Source: JAWXBK01 sp040878185
GTDB lineage: Bacteria; Pseudomonadota; Alphaproteobacteria; Dongiales; Dongiaceae
Assembly (NCBI GenBank): GCA_040878185.1
Contig: JBBDMS010000031.1
Location: 1 to 64,000 of the forward strand
Length of the DNA: 64,000 nt
Direction of reading: 5' to 3'
The position numbers and the translations under genes are program-made. Every line of letters begins with the position of its first letter. Position 1 is the first letter of the stretch. Below are positions 16,687-25,539 of this stretch, piece after piece. The notes below the pieces were generated by a model that saw nothing but the letters and a program-made list of their open reading frames with translations, did not search any database and was not told the origin of the DNA.

Positions 16687-17688
16687 ATGCTCCCGATGAG
16701 GCTCGGAACCGCCATTTTGCTGGGACTGCTGGCCATGGGGCCAAGGACAACCGCGGCATCCGAACCGCCGTCGGTGGTGGTTTCGATCAAGCCTGTCCAC
16801 GCGCTGGTTGCCGGCGTGATGGAGGGTGTCGCGAGCCCCATGCTCCTGGTCGATGGAAGCGCGTCGCCGCATGCGTACTCGCTGAAGCCGTCCCAGGCAG
16901 GCGCTCTGGCCGAAGCCGATCTCGTGGTCTGGATCGGCGAGGGCTTCGAATTTTTCCTTGAGGCACCGATGGAATCGCTGGTGCCGGAGGGGCACGGGCT
17001 CGAGCTCGCCGACCTGTCGACGATCGCGCTGCTGCCGGTGCGCGAAGGCGGGGTGTGGGACGCGCTCGATCATGGCGCGGGCGGCGATACCGATGATGCG
17101 CACACGGACGAGCACAGCGATCACGATCGCGCGGATGAAGAAGCCGGGCACGATCACGCGCATGACGGCTACGATCCGCATATCTGGCTCGACCCCGATC
17201 ATGCCGTTGCGATCGTCGCGGCGGTCGCCGAACGGCTGCGGTCGATCGATCCGACGAATGCTGGCTTGTACGGCGACAATGAATCCGCGCTGATCGAACG
17301 GCTTCATGCGCTCGATACGGAAATGCAAACCATGCTCGCGCCGCTGCGCGACATTCCGTTCATCGTCTTTCACGACGCCTATCAGTATTTCGAGCGCCAT
17401 TACGGTCTGCACGCGGCGGGCTCGATTACCCTCGATCCCGAACAGAAGCCGGGCGCGGCGCGGCTCGCGGCCATCCGCAATCGGTTGGGCGAGGGCGGGG
17501 TTGTCTGTGCCTTCGCCGAACCCGGCTTCGACGGCGCATTACTGGAAACGGCAACCGAAGGGACCGACGTGCGTCTGGGGAGGCTCGACCCCGAGGGCAT
17601 CGCCCTCGAACCGGGCCCGGCCCTGTACCCGGCCCTGATCCGCAATCTCGCCGCCTCGCTGGCGGAATGCCTGGCGCCCACGGGCTGA
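16687..17688 (+). CDS. znuA: Zinc ABC transporter, periplasmic zinc-binding protein
   Basis: 333 residues. The signal peptide (AILLGLLAMGPRTTAA, about residues 8-24) precedes a cluster A-I metal receptor. Metal ligands are suggested by P-V-H-A-L (His near 37), S-P-H-A-Y-S, the F-H-D-A-Y-Q-Y-F segment and the C-terminal F-A-E-P-G-F-D. Between the lobes is the family's charged loop rich in His and Asp (about residues 128-160), followed by D-P-H-I-W-L-D-P. The start ATG 16687 directly follows the Zur box region. It delivers zinc to ZnuB/ZnuC. Confidence 0.94.
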   Translation: MLPMRLGTAILLGLLAMGPRTTAASEPPSVVVSIKPVHALVAGVMEGVASPMLLVDGSASPHAYSLKPSQAGALAEADLVVWIGEGFEFFLEAPMESLVPEGHGLELADLSTIALLPVREGGVWDALDHGAGGDTDDAHTDEHSDHDRADEEAGHDHAHDGYDPHIWLDPDHAVAIVAAVAERLRSIDPTNAGLYGDNESALIERLHALDTEMQTMLAPLRDIPFIVFHDAYQYFERHYGLHAAGSITLDPEQKPGAARLAAIRNRLGEGGVVCAFAEPGFDGALLETATEGTDVRLGRLDPEGIALEPGPALYPALIRNLAASLAECLAPTG

Positions 17689-17787
17689 CGCCCCGGGATC
17701 GCGGGGTACGATTAGCGGCCGCAAACGATTTGGAGTAGTCTTTCGGTTCGGCTGTCCGGGTGGGCCGGCGCCGGAAGGGGGCATGTC

Positions 17788-18033
17788 ATGGCTGCATCGC
17801 GCATCGAACTCGACTGGTCGCAACTGCTCGGTTTCGACCAGGCCAATCCGGGTTCCGACCCGTTGAGACACTCGCCCAAGATCGGTCAGAAGGACGCGAT
17901 CGGGTTCGTTAGCGCCGCCGCGACGCCGCTCCGCGCGAAGGTCGGTGACAAGGGTCAGATTCGCCGCGACAACGCGGCCACGATCCATGCCCTGCGGGCG
18001 AAAGTCGGGTTGAAGGGCACCATCAAGCGTTAG
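17788..18033 (+). CDS. Small basic protein with a doubled LRAKVGxKGxI motif, unknown function
   Basis: 81 residues, no recognised domain, ATG preceded by GGAAGGGGGC. The second half holds two near-copies of the motif L-R-A-K-V-G-x-K-G-x-I-x-R (about residues 48-60 and 68-80), joined by D-N-A-A-T-I-H-A. The repeat favours a real gene over a chance frame. No signal peptide or membrane segment. It stands between znuA and an SMP-30 gene with about 80-100 base gaps. Function not recognised. Confidence 0.5.
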   Translation: MAASRIELDWSQLLGFDQANPGSDPLRHSPKIGQKDAIGFVSAAATPLRAKVGDKGQIRRDNAATIHALRAKVGLKGTIKR

Positions 18034-18116
18034 ATCCGGTTTCGTCCATATCGAATCCCGCCGCCGACAATCGCGTGCCGGCGGACGGTTGATCCTGTCA
18101 TCACGGAGCCGCTCGC

Positions 18117-18992
18117 ATGAAAGCCGAATGCGTCGTCGATATTCGCAGCGAAGTCGGCGAAACGCCGATCTGGGACGAGGCCGCTGGCGTCCTGTACTGG
18201 ATCGATTGCCTCGCGCCTGCCGTGCATCGCTTTCGGCCGCGCGACGATTCCGACGAGATCGTGCCGCTGCTGATCGATAGCGGTCATGTCGGTGCGATCG
18301 CATTGGTCGAGGGCGGGGGCTTTCTCGTGCTCGCCGGCAGCGGCCTGTGGCTTTATCCGGCCGATGGCGAACGTCGGCTCCTGGCGAAGCCCGACGAAGA
18401 CCGGCCGCAGAATGTCGTGAACGACGGAAAATGCGATCCGCAGGGCCGCTTCTGGTTCGGCACCATGCACAATCAGAGCAAGGAAGAGAGCGGGCGCCTG
18501 TTCCGCTACGACAGCAAGCGCGGGCTCGTGCCGATGGACGAAGGTTTTTCCTGCTCGAACGGAATGGGCTGGAGCCCCGACGGTCGCACGATGTATTTCG
18601 TCGACATGATGCCCGGCCGCATCCTTGCCTATGATTTCGACGGCAAGACCGGCAGCATCTTGAAGCGCCGCGTGTTCGCGCAGGTGTCGAAAGACGAAGG
18701 CATTCCCGACGGACTCGCCGTCGACAATGACGGCGGCGTGTGGGTTGCGCACTGGGATGGCTGGTGCCTCAGCCACTACGCGCCCGACGGCAAGCGCATC
18801 GCGAAGATCGATCTGCCGGTGCAGCGTCCGACATGCCCGGCGTTTGGCGGCGCCGACATGCGCGATCTCTATGTGACCTCGGCCGCGATGGACATCAGCG
18901 CGGACCAGCTCGCAAAAGGCCCGCTCGCCGGCAGTCTCTTTCGCCTGCGCGCCGATGTGGCAGGACCGAAGGCGGTGCGGTTCAAGCCGTAG
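18117..18992 (+). CDS. SMP-30/gluconolactonase/LRE family protein
   Basis: 291-residue six-bladed propeller of the regucalcin family, probably a sugar lactonase. Metal-site landmarks are the N-terminal G-E-T-P-I-W-D-E (Glu ligand), V-V-N-D-G-K-C-D-P-Q-G-R-F-W-F-G-T-M (Asn and substrate site), C-S-N-G-M-G-W-S-P-D-G (second Asn) and P-D-G-L-A-V-D (Asp). The start ATG is preceded by an ACGGAGCC site. No neighbouring sugar genes, so the substrate cannot be named. A second member of the family is at 37012-37854. Confidence 0.88.
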   Translation: MKAECVVDIRSEVGETPIWDEAAGVLYWIDCLAPAVHRFRPRDDSDEIVPLLIDSGHVGAIALVEGGGFLVLAGSGLWLYPADGERRLLAKPDEDRPQNVVNDGKCDPQGRFWFGTMHNQSKEESGRLFRYDSKRGLVPMDEGFSCSNGMGWSPDGRTMYFVDMMPGRILAYDFDGKTGSILKRRVFAQVSKDEGIPDGLAVDNDGGVWVAHWDGWCLSHYAPDGKRIAKIDLPVQRPTCPAFGGADMRDLYVTSAAMDISADQLAKGPLAGSLFRLRADVAGPKAVRFKP

Positions 18993-19146
18993 TTCGTGTT
19001 CGATCGGATGAAATCAGTATTGCTCCAGGTGAATCGTTAGGCACCTTTGGCAAACCGTTGCAATCATTAGAGCATAATCGCCTTAGTTGAAGGTCGTAGT
19101 ATATTAACCTACTATCTGTAGGTGACCAGACCTCAGGGGGGTGGCA

Positions 19147-19962
19147 ATGGTTGCTTCAAGCAGAGTGCTCGCACGTATTGCCCAGCAAGTTCGCCGATAT
19201 CAATCCATTTTGACAGCGGCCCGAAGCCGCGATGTAAGCGAGGCCGATACCGTCAGCATAATCCGCGACATGCTGGCTGACGTCCTCGGGTACAACAAGT
19301 TCAGCGAAGTAACAACAGAGTTAGCTATCCGAGGTACATTTGTAGACCTCGCGGTCACAGTAGAAGAGTCGATTCGATTTTTAGTCGAAGTAAAAGCGAT
19401 CGGGATCGAGCTAAAAGATAATCATGTTCGGCAAGCGATCGACTATGGAGCAAATAAGGGAATCGAATGGGTTGTCCTAACAAATGGAATACGTTGGCGT
19501 GTTTACCGTATCTTGTTCAAGCAGCCGATAGATAAGTCTTTGGTGTTCGAGTGCGATTTAGTTGAGACATCTGCAAAGGACAATCAGCTGTTAGAATGCT
19601 TTGGGAACATTAGTCGGGAAGGTTACACGCCTTCATCAATGAATGAGTTCTATCAACAGCGCCAAGCTGTCAGTCGATTCACAATAGGCGCGCTATTGGT
19701 CAGTGAGCCTGTTTTGGATGTATTGCGTCGTGAGCTTAGGCGTATAGCGCCCAGTGTAAAAGTTGATGAAGAGTTTCTCCGAGATGTATTGGAAAATGAA
19801 GTTATAAAGCGTGACCTTTTGGACAGCGAGCACACTGCAGAAGCAAAGAAGCTGGTGCGTAAGTCACGAAAAGTTACACTCCGCCAGGTCAGGAAGGCGG
19901 TGAATGAGAAGCCAGCATCGTTAGATGCAGTGGAGTCAGAATCGGCTGGCGAGCAAGTGTAG
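19147..19962 (+). CDS. HsdR N-terminal-domain-like nuclease-fold protein in an A+T-rich island
   Basis: 271 residues resembling stand-alone type I restriction enzyme R N-terminal domains. A PD-(D/E)xK-like core can be read: T-E-L-A-I-R-G-T-F-V-D-L-A-V followed by F-L-V-E-V-K-A-I-G and then H-V-R-Q-A-I-D-Y-G-A. The Asp and the E-x-K pair are the expected catalytic residues. No helicase or HsdM/HsdS partner is nearby. ATG 19147 has AGGGGGG five bases upstream; GTG 19141 is also possible. Codon use and base composition are clearly A+T-richer than both neighbours, and the stop is followed at once by a truncated rhodanese relic, so the gene looks acquired. Confidence 0.65.
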   Translation: MVASSRVLARIAQQVRRYQSILTAARSRDVSEADTVSIIRDMLADVLGYNKFSEVTTELAIRGTFVDLAVTVEESIRFLVEVKAIGIELKDNHVRQAIDYGANKGIEWVVLTNGIRWRVYRILFKQPIDKSLVFECDLVETSAKDNQLLECFGNISREGYTPSSMNEFYQQRQAVSRFTIGALLVSEPVLDVLRRELRRIAPSVKVDEEFLRDVLENEVIKRDLLDSEHTAEAKKLVRKSRKVTLRQVRKAVNEKPASLDAVESESAGEQV

Positions 19963-20121
19963 CTGGATTCGATCGCCGTCTCTTGCGCACCGGGGGCCCA
20001 CTCGGCTCTGGCCGGCAGGGCGTTGCGCGATCTCGGTTACGCGGATGTGCGAAATCTGGGTGCATTCAAGGACTAGGTCGAAGTGGACGGCGCGGTCGGA
20101 AAAGACAAATCCGCCGGCTAG
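19963..20121 (+). pseudogene. Relic of a rhodanese-like domain protein (C-terminal part, interrupted)
   Basis: Read from 19963 in frame, the DNA gives a rhodanese C-terminal half: S-I-A-V-S-C-A-P-G-A-H-S-A-L-A-G, then A-L-R-D-L-G-Y-A-D-V-R-N-L-G-A-F-K-D, then a TAG at 20074 where W-V-E is normally found, and the frame continues V-E-V-D-G-A-V-G to a second TAG at 20119. The active-site loop is degraded, keeping only the Cys and the later Ser-Ala-Leu. The N-terminal half is missing and its place is taken by the A+T-rich gene, so the insertion boundary is close to 19962. Confidence 0.7.
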
Positions 20122-20418
20122 TTCTGCGGCGTGCCGCACTGCGAGTCGCAAATCGCATTGTCACAGTCGCAAAGTCGGTGCGCCGATTGGCTCCGTTCGC
20201 CGCCGTACGGCAGCGACAAATACGCTTCCGTCTAAGCCGATCCTGCGCATGAAGCGCTGTCCTATACGAACGGCATAACCGGCAACGCATTTTTTACGCC
20301 TCCACAAAAATCACACAGCGCCGGACATCGTTGTTGATTGTCAAAGCGGCCCGCTGCACCGGACACTGCGCGCGGTGGCCGAGACGAATCCGCATTGTAC
20401 GCAGCGACGGAGAACAAT
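20122..20418. other. Non-coding stretch before the small peptide gene
   Basis: No supported gene. It includes a short A/T-rich patch near 20287-20315 (CATTTTTTACG, CCACAAAAATCACAC) that could hold the promoter of the peptide gene at 20419. Otherwise nothing recognisable; it may contain further worn remnants of the rhodanese locus. Confidence 0.4.
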
Positions 20419-20679
20419 ATGTCCGCGACCACGGAGAAATCGCCACCATCGCGAACCGCATCAGCGCCAGGCTCAACAGCGCCTACCATGTCTCGCCGTG
20501 TCGCACTTGCCCGGCTCGGCTTTGCCTCGACGGTCGTGTACATGGCGCCGGTTCTCGCCACACTGAGCGATGCACGCGCGGGTGGCAGCTCGTACGGTGC
20601 AGGCTCGGACCCGCTTCGGCGCGGTTCGGCCTCGGTCGTCGAACCATCGGCCATCGACGGTAGCGGGCCGAGCACCTGA
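20419..20679 (+). CDS. Small exported-type peptide, candidate substrate of the adjacent HprK/PqqD-like protein
   Basis: 86 residues, ATG with a GGAG site 6-7 bases upstream. N-terminal Ser/Thr/Pro-rich leader (1-23), an Arg-Arg followed by a hydrophobic segment (S-R-R-V-A-L-A-R-L-G-F-A-S then V-V-Y-M-A-P-V-L-A-T-L, about 25-49), an A-R-A site near 53, and a Gly/Ser-rich tail. The layout resembles short precursor-like proteins found beside PqqD-domain genes. It is not a known precursor family I can name. The next gene, 185 bases downstream on the same strand, carries a PqqD-like domain, which is why a peptide-modification pair is suspected. Confidence 0.55.
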   Translation: MSATTEKSPPSRTASAPGSTAPTMSRRVALARLGFASTVVYMAPVLATLSDARAGGSSYGAGSDPLRRGSASVVEPSAIDGSGPST

Positions 20680-20864
20680 GCGGCACGCAGCCGCCCCGCT
20701 GGGCAGTGCGCCGAAGTTATGACTGGAAATCGAATCCCGAAACGCGGCAGGTCTGAGCACGACGAACCGCCGGATATTGTCATGACGCCAAGTACGCCGC
20801 GGACTCCGTCCTTTTTCGCTGCCGGCGATGGCGGTTTCGCACGCTCGAGCGGCTCGATCCGGCC

Positions 20865-22154
20865 ATGAGCGATATCGGCCGCCCGGACCCGGTTCCCGCT
20901 GCCGATGGTCCCGCCGCCGACACCGGCCTGCTGACCTTCGCCAATCTCTCGCGGCCGATCGCGTTCTTCGATAGCTGGCCGGTCGCGGAAATCCTGCTCC
21001 GTTTGTTGCGCGGCTGGCCGCTGGTGACCGACCGGCTCGCCGGCGGCCCTCCCGCCATCACGGTCCGCCGCGAGGGCGGCCTCTATCGCGTCGACTGTGG
21101 GTGGAGCGAGGGTGCCCGCGATCTCGCGGACCCGATCGATGCCGCCTGTGCGCTGATCGCCGAACTGATCCAGGCGCTCCTCGCGGAGCAGGGCAAACGT
21201 CTCTGCCTGCATTCGGCGGCAGTCGAGATCGACGGTCGACTGATACTGTTCCCGAGCGATTACCGGGCCGGCAAAAGCACGTTCGTCGCGGCACTCGCGG
21301 CCCGCGGGGCGCGGATCTTTTCGGACGATGTGCTGCCGCTGACGGCGGATCGCGGCTTCGGCATTGCGCCCGGCCTGTCGCCGCGGCTGCGTCGGCCGCT
21401 GCCGAACGACATCAGTTCGGGGCTGCGTGCGTTTGTCGACCGGCATTGCGGGCCGACCAGTACCCGTTACCGCTATCTCGATCTTGGGCCGATGCATCTC
21501 GCCGCCTTCGGCGAGGTCGCCCCGATCGGTGCCTTCGTGCTGCTGGAGCGCGAGACGGGGGCCGAGGCGCGGCTCTTCGAGACCAGTGCGGCCGAGGTGC
21601 TGCGTCGCCTCGTGCTGCGCAATTTCGCGCGGTCGATGCCGGCTTCGGTCATCCTCGCGCGCCTCCACGGGCTGGTCGAAATCGGCCCGCGCTATCGGTT
21701 GCGCTATGCGCGAGCGGAAGAGGGTGCCGACCTGGTGCTGCGCGCCGCGAAATCATGGGGCAGCGATGCGACCGGTCGACCCTGGCCGGCGAGCCCGCCG
21801 CCCCGACCGTTGGCGGCTGTTCCCCTCGCGGCATTGCCGCCGGGCTGCTTCCTGCGCCATCCCGCGGTCTCGGAAACGACGGTCGACCAGGAGGCGTTTC
21901 TCACCGATCCGACCGGCTGGAGCATTCACTACCTCAACCCGCTGGGCACGGCGCTGTGGCGGCTTTTCTCCCAGCCCATGTCGATCGCCGATGCAACCGA
22001 GATCCTGCACGCGGCCTTTCCGGAGCGTTCGCGCGCGCAGCTCGCGAAGGATGTCGGTCAGTGGGTGCTGCAGGTCCGTGCGCAGGGCTTTCTGATTTCG
22101 GGCGACGATCCTATCGGACAGGGCGACGAGATGGCGCAGCGCCGCGCGGGCTAA
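20865..22154 (+). CDS. HprK-like kinase fused to a PqqD-like peptide-binding domain
   Basis: 429 residues. The N-terminal two thirds resemble HPr serine kinase-related proteins (HprK-related kinase A type). L-C-L-H-S-A-A-V-E-I precedes a modified P-loop S-D-Y-R-A-G-K-S-T (about residues 130-138) and the acidic F-S-D-D-V-L-P-L. The C-terminal 90 or so residues form a PqqD/RiPP-recognition-like winged helix with H-Y-L-N-P-L-G-T-A-L-W-R-L-F. PqqD domains bind leader peptides, and HprK-like kinases in such systems are separate proteins in many genomes; here the two are one chain. A short peptide gene lies upstream. The usual first glycine of the P-loop is replaced. Function unproven. Confidence 0.68.
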   Translation: MSDIGRPDPVPAADGPAADTGLLTFANLSRPIAFFDSWPVAEILLRLLRGWPLVTDRLAGGPPAITVRREGGLYRVDCGWSEGARDLADPIDAACALIAELIQALLAEQGKRLCLHSAAVEIDGRLILFPSDYRAGKSTFVAALAARGARIFSDDVLPLTADRGFGIAPGLSPRLRRPLPNDISSGLRAFVDRHCGPTSTRYRYLDLGPMHLAAFGEVAPIGAFVLLERETGAEARLFETSAAEVLRRLVLRNFARSMPASVILARLHGLVEIGPRYRLRYARAEEGADLVLRAAKSWGSDATGRPWPASPPPRPLAAVPLAALPPGCFLRHPAVSETTVDQEAFLTDPTGWSIHYLNPLGTALWRLFSQPMSIADATEILHAAFPERSRAQLAKDVGQWVLQVRAQGFLISGDDPIGQGDEMAQRRAG

Positions 22155-22232
22155 GGTTTCCCGGTGCGCGGGGCGGAGGATGTCGCAATCGATCCGCGCG
22201 ACCGGCCGAAGGCGCGCCGCCGGCCCGCGCGT

Positions 22233-22949
22233 TCAGCCCTCGCGCGCGCCGAACAGCACGCGCGAATCGAACCGATGTAACCGCTCGCGGCCGATCAGGT
22301 CGATGCGGAAGCCGCGCGGGAATAGATTACGGATCGCCGGGTCGGCGACATCGAGCCCGCCGGTAAAAGCGCCAAACGCCGGCAGTACGAGCCGGGTGCC
22401 GTCATGCACGAAGCAGCGGCCGGTCACCGTTCGTCCGCGCCAGTTCACGCCGGCGCGCGGATGGTAATGGCCCGAGATTTCGCCGGCCGCGACGGTCGGT
22501 GCCTTTCGGTTGCGCGATGTTTGTGCCGCAATCCGAGCGGCATGACGGAACAGCAATGGCCCCTCGACCCATTCGGCGAGCACGCGCCCGCCGAGCCCGT
22601 GCGGTTCCGGGTCGTGATTGCCCTCGATCCAGATCCAGTCGCGCCGGTCCATCAATGCGGCAAGACGCGCGCGATCGTCGGCTGAAATACGGGCGACCGC
22701 ATCGCCATCGTGGAGGCTGTCGCCGAGGCAGACGATCCGCGCCGGTGCGAGGCGCGCGACGATTGCAGCCAGACGAACCAGCGTCTCGGTCGTATCGTAG
22801 GGCGGCAGCAGCCGGCCCGACGGGGCATAGCTCGAACCCTTCTCGAAATGCAGGTCGGCGACGATCAACGTCGCGCGCTCGGGCCAGAAGAGCGCGCCCG
22901 ACGGATCGGCGACGAGTGCGGCGCCGTTGATGCGGATGGCAACACTCAA
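22233..22949 (-). CDS. pdeM: Ligase-associated DNA damage response endonuclease PdeM
   Basis: 238-residue calcineurin-like metallophosphoesterase. Metal motifs in order: I-V-A-D-L-H-F-E-K-G (DxH), C-L-G-D-S-L-H-D-G-D (GD), I-E-G-N-H-D-P (GNHD) and I-S-G-H-Y-H-P-R (GHxH). It overlaps the upstream lhr-like helicase by 4 bases. This pair is the core of the bacterial ligase-associated repair set; the ATP-dependent ligase and exonuclease partners are not in the window. Convergent with the HprK/PqqD gene. Confidence 0.93.
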   Translation of the reverse strand: MSVAIRINGAALVADPSGALFWPERATLIVADLHFEKGSSYAPSGRLLPPYDTTETLVRLAAIVARLAPARIVCLGDSLHDGDAVARISADDRARLAALMDRRDWIWIEGNHDPEPHGLGGRVLAEWVEGPLLFRHAARIAAQTSRNRKAPTVAAGEISGHYHPRAGVNWRGRTVTGRCFVHDGTRLVLPAFGAFTGGLDVADPAIRNLFPRGFRIDLIGRERLHRFDSRVLFGAREG

Positions 22950-25489
22950 AGCGGCAGCTCGGGCACGGGGTCGTCATCGGTGAACTCGGCCATCGCCTCG
23001 GCGATCAGCGTCGTCGCGGCCTCGTCCATCAGCTCATCGAGGGCGGCACCGTAAACCGATTCCTTGCCGATCTCGAGCAAGGCGGGTACGGCGAGCGGCG
23101 AGAGGCGGCGCAGTCTTCGATGCCGGATCCTGCCCTCGACACGGGTCAGCATGTCGCCGAGCCGCTTGATATCGGTCAGGCCGCCGGCCGCGTCGGTGCG
23201 CGTCGCCTGCAGCAGGATATGCTGCGGGTCGTGCCGGCGCAGCACATCGTAGATCAGATCGGATGAAAAGGTCACCTGCTTGCCCGTTTTCTGCTCGCCC
23301 GGATGGCGCCGCTCGATCAGCCCGGCGATCACCGCGACATTGCGGAAGGATCGCCGCAGCATACTCGATTCGTCCATCCAGGCCTCGAGATCGTCGCCCA
23401 GCATGTCGGGCGCGAACAAGGCCGCGACATCGCGGACCGGTTTCAGACTCCACACCGCGATGATGTAGTCTGTCGCGACGAAACCGAGCGGATGCAGCCC
23501 CGCGCGCTCCATGCGCCGGGTCAGCAGCATGCCGAGCGTCTGGTGCGCGTTGCGTCCCTCGAAGCAATAGGCGACCAGAAACTCCTTGCGACCGCGCGGA
23601 AATGTTTCGACCAGCAGTCCACCCGGCTCCGGCAGCTCGGAACGCAAACGCTGAATCTCGAGCCATTCCTGCACGGCGGGTGGCAATGTGCGCCAGCGGC
23701 CGGGCTCGGCGAGCAGGCCGCGCACGCGCGCGGCCAGCATGGTGGTGAGCGGCAGTTTGCCACCCTCATAGGCGGGCACTTTCGGGTCCTCGTTCGAGCC
23801 GCCGCGCGTAACCTCGGCATGCAGCTCGCGCATGCCCACATAGCGCAGCAACTCGCCGGCGAACACGAAACTGTCGCCCGGCACGAGGCCCTGCACGAAA
23901 TACTCCTCGATCTCGCCCAGCACGCGGCCGCGTTTCAGTTTCACGCGGATCATTGGCTGCTGCACGATGGTGCCGACATTCATCCGATAGCGGCGCGCGA
24001 AACCGGGCCCGGCGATTTTCCAGCGCCCGTCCTCGTCCTGCGCGAGGCGATGCCATTGCTCGTAGCGCCGCAGCGCGTATCCGCCCGTCGCGACGAAATC
24101 GAGCACGGCATCGAAGGTCGCGCGCGGGAGTTCGGCATAGGGCGCGGCGCGCGTTACCTCCTCGTAGAGGGTGTCGGCGGTGAACGGCGCCTCGCAGGCC
24201 ATGCCGGTGATGTGTTGCGCCAGCACGTCGAGCCCGCCCGGTTTCGGCGGATCGCCATCGAGCTCGCCGGCTTTGACCGCTTCGAGGGCCGCCCGGCATT
24301 CCAGAACTTCAAAGCGATTGGCAGGAACCAGCAACGCGCGGCTCGGTTCGTCATGGCGGTGATTGGCGCGGCCGATGCGCTGCACCAGCCGGCTTGCACC
24401 CTTGGGTGCGCCGATCTGGATCACCAGATCGACGGCGCCCCAGTCGATCCCGAGATCGAGCGAGGACGTCGCCACGACGGCACGCAGGATACCGCGCGCC
24501 ATCGCGGCTTCGACCTTGCGGCGCTGCTCGGGTGCAAGCGACCCGTGATGCAGCGCGATCGGCAGATTGTCGTCGTTCAGGCGCCACAGAGCCTGAAATA
24601 CGATCTCGGCCTGCGCTCGCGTGTTGACGAAGACGATGGTGGTATCGGCGCGCTTTACCGCCTGATAAACCTCAGGCAGCGCGTGCGTCGCCATATGGCC
24701 GGACCAGGGCAGATATTCGCTGGTCGCCAGGATTGCGACATCGGCCGCGGGGCCGGCGGCGCCGCGCACGATATCGACCGGTGCGTGGCCTGCCGAATGA
24801 TCCACGATGTGCAGATCGGGGGCGCGGCCCGTCGGCGAGAGAAAAGCGAGCAGATGGCGCTCGTCGGCGACCGTGGCGGAGAGACCCACGCGACGCAGGT
24901 CGGGACTGAGCGATTGCAGCCGGGCGAGGCCGAGCGCCAGCAGATCGCCGCGCTTCGTGTTGGCCAATGCGTGAAGCTCGTCGACCACCACGCGCTCGAG
25001 CCTGCCGAAGATCGTCGGTGTGTCCGCATAGGACAAAAGCAACGCCAGCGACTCCGGCGTGGTCATCAATATCTGCGGCGGTTTGCGCCGCTGGCGCCGG
25101 CGTTTATGCGCGGGCGTATCGCCTGTTCGCGTTTCACACTCTATCGCCAGATTCATTTCCGCAATGGGAATTTCGAGATTGCGGTGAATGTCGACGGCGA
25201 GCGCTTTCAGCGGCGAGATGTAGAGTGTGTGCAGGCCGGTGCCGCGTTTGGCCGGGTTTCTGCCCGGTTCGTCCGCAGTTTTGTTCGGCGCGTTGCCCGC
25301 GAGCGCGATGAGGCTCGGCAGGAATCCGGCCAGCGTTTTGCCGGCGCCGGTCGGTGCGATCAGCAGCGCCGAGCGCCCGGCGCGGTCGACATCGATCATC
25401 GCAAGCTGGTGCGGAAAGGGCCGCCACCCGCGCGCGGCGAACCAGCGCCGGAACGAGGCGGGGAGGGCGGTCTTAAGGGGTGCGTTCAC
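22946..25489 (-). CDS. Ligase-associated DNA damage response DExH-box helicase (Lhr-core type)
   Basis: 847-residue superfamily 2 helicase. Walker A A-P-T-G-A-G-K-T (about residues 46-53), motif II V-V-D-E-L-H, motif III L-S-A-T-V, and second RecA domain motifs V-A-T-S-S-L-D-L-G-I-D-W and Q-R-I-G-R-A-N-H. The Lhr winged-helix and beta-bundle core follows (about 430-847). It translocates on single-stranded DNA and unwinds hybrids in repair. Its 4-base overlap with pdeM indicates coupled expression. Length is that of the Lhr-core subfamily, not long Lhr. Confidence 0.93.
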   Translation of the reverse strand: MNAPLKTALPASFRRWFAARGWRPFPHQLAMIDVDRAGRSALLIAPTGAGKTLAGFLPSLIALAGNAPNKTADEPGRNPAKRGTGLHTLYISPLKALAVDIHRNLEIPIAEMNLAIECETRTGDTPAHKRRRQRRKPPQILMTTPESLALLLSYADTPTIFGRLERVVVDELHALANTKRGDLLALGLARLQSLSPDLRRVGLSATVADERHLLAFLSPTGRAPDLHIVDHSAGHAPVDIVRGAAGPAADVAILATSEYLPWSGHMATHALPEVYQAVKRADTTIVFVNTRAQAEIVFQALWRLNDDNLPIALHHGSLAPEQRRKVEAAMARGILRAVVATSSLDLGIDWGAVDLVIQIGAPKGASRLVQRIGRANHRHDEPSRALLVPANRFEVLECRAALEAVKAGELDGDPPKPGGLDVLAQHITGMACEAPFTADTLYEEVTRAAPYAELPRATFDAVLDFVATGGYALRRYEQWHRLAQDEDGRWKIAGPGFARRYRMNVGTIVQQPMIRVKLKRGRVLGEIEEYFVQGLVPGDSFVFAGELLRYVGMRELHAEVTRGGSNEDPKVPAYEGGKLPLTTMLAARVRGLLAEPGRWRTLPPAVQEWLEIQRLRSELPEPGGLLVETFPRGRKEFLVAYCFEGRNAHQTLGMLLTRRMERAGLHPLGFVATDYIIAVWSLKPVRDVAALFAPDMLGDDLEAWMDESSMLRRSFRNVAVIAGLIERRHPGEQKTGKQVTFSSDLIYDVLRRHDPQHILLQATRTDAAGGLTDIKRLGDMLTRVEGRIRHRRLRRLSPLAVPALLEIGKESVYGAALDELMDEAATTLIAEAMAEFTDDDPVPELPL

Positions 25490-25539
25490 CCGGCAATCAT
25501 AATGGCCCGACCGCCGAGGGCGAACCGGTTCTGACGCGA

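Noticed and set aside
23303..25534. Plus-strand open frame of about 740 codons opposite the Lhr-type helicase
   Set aside because: No domain seen; the helicase has all its motifs on the other strand.
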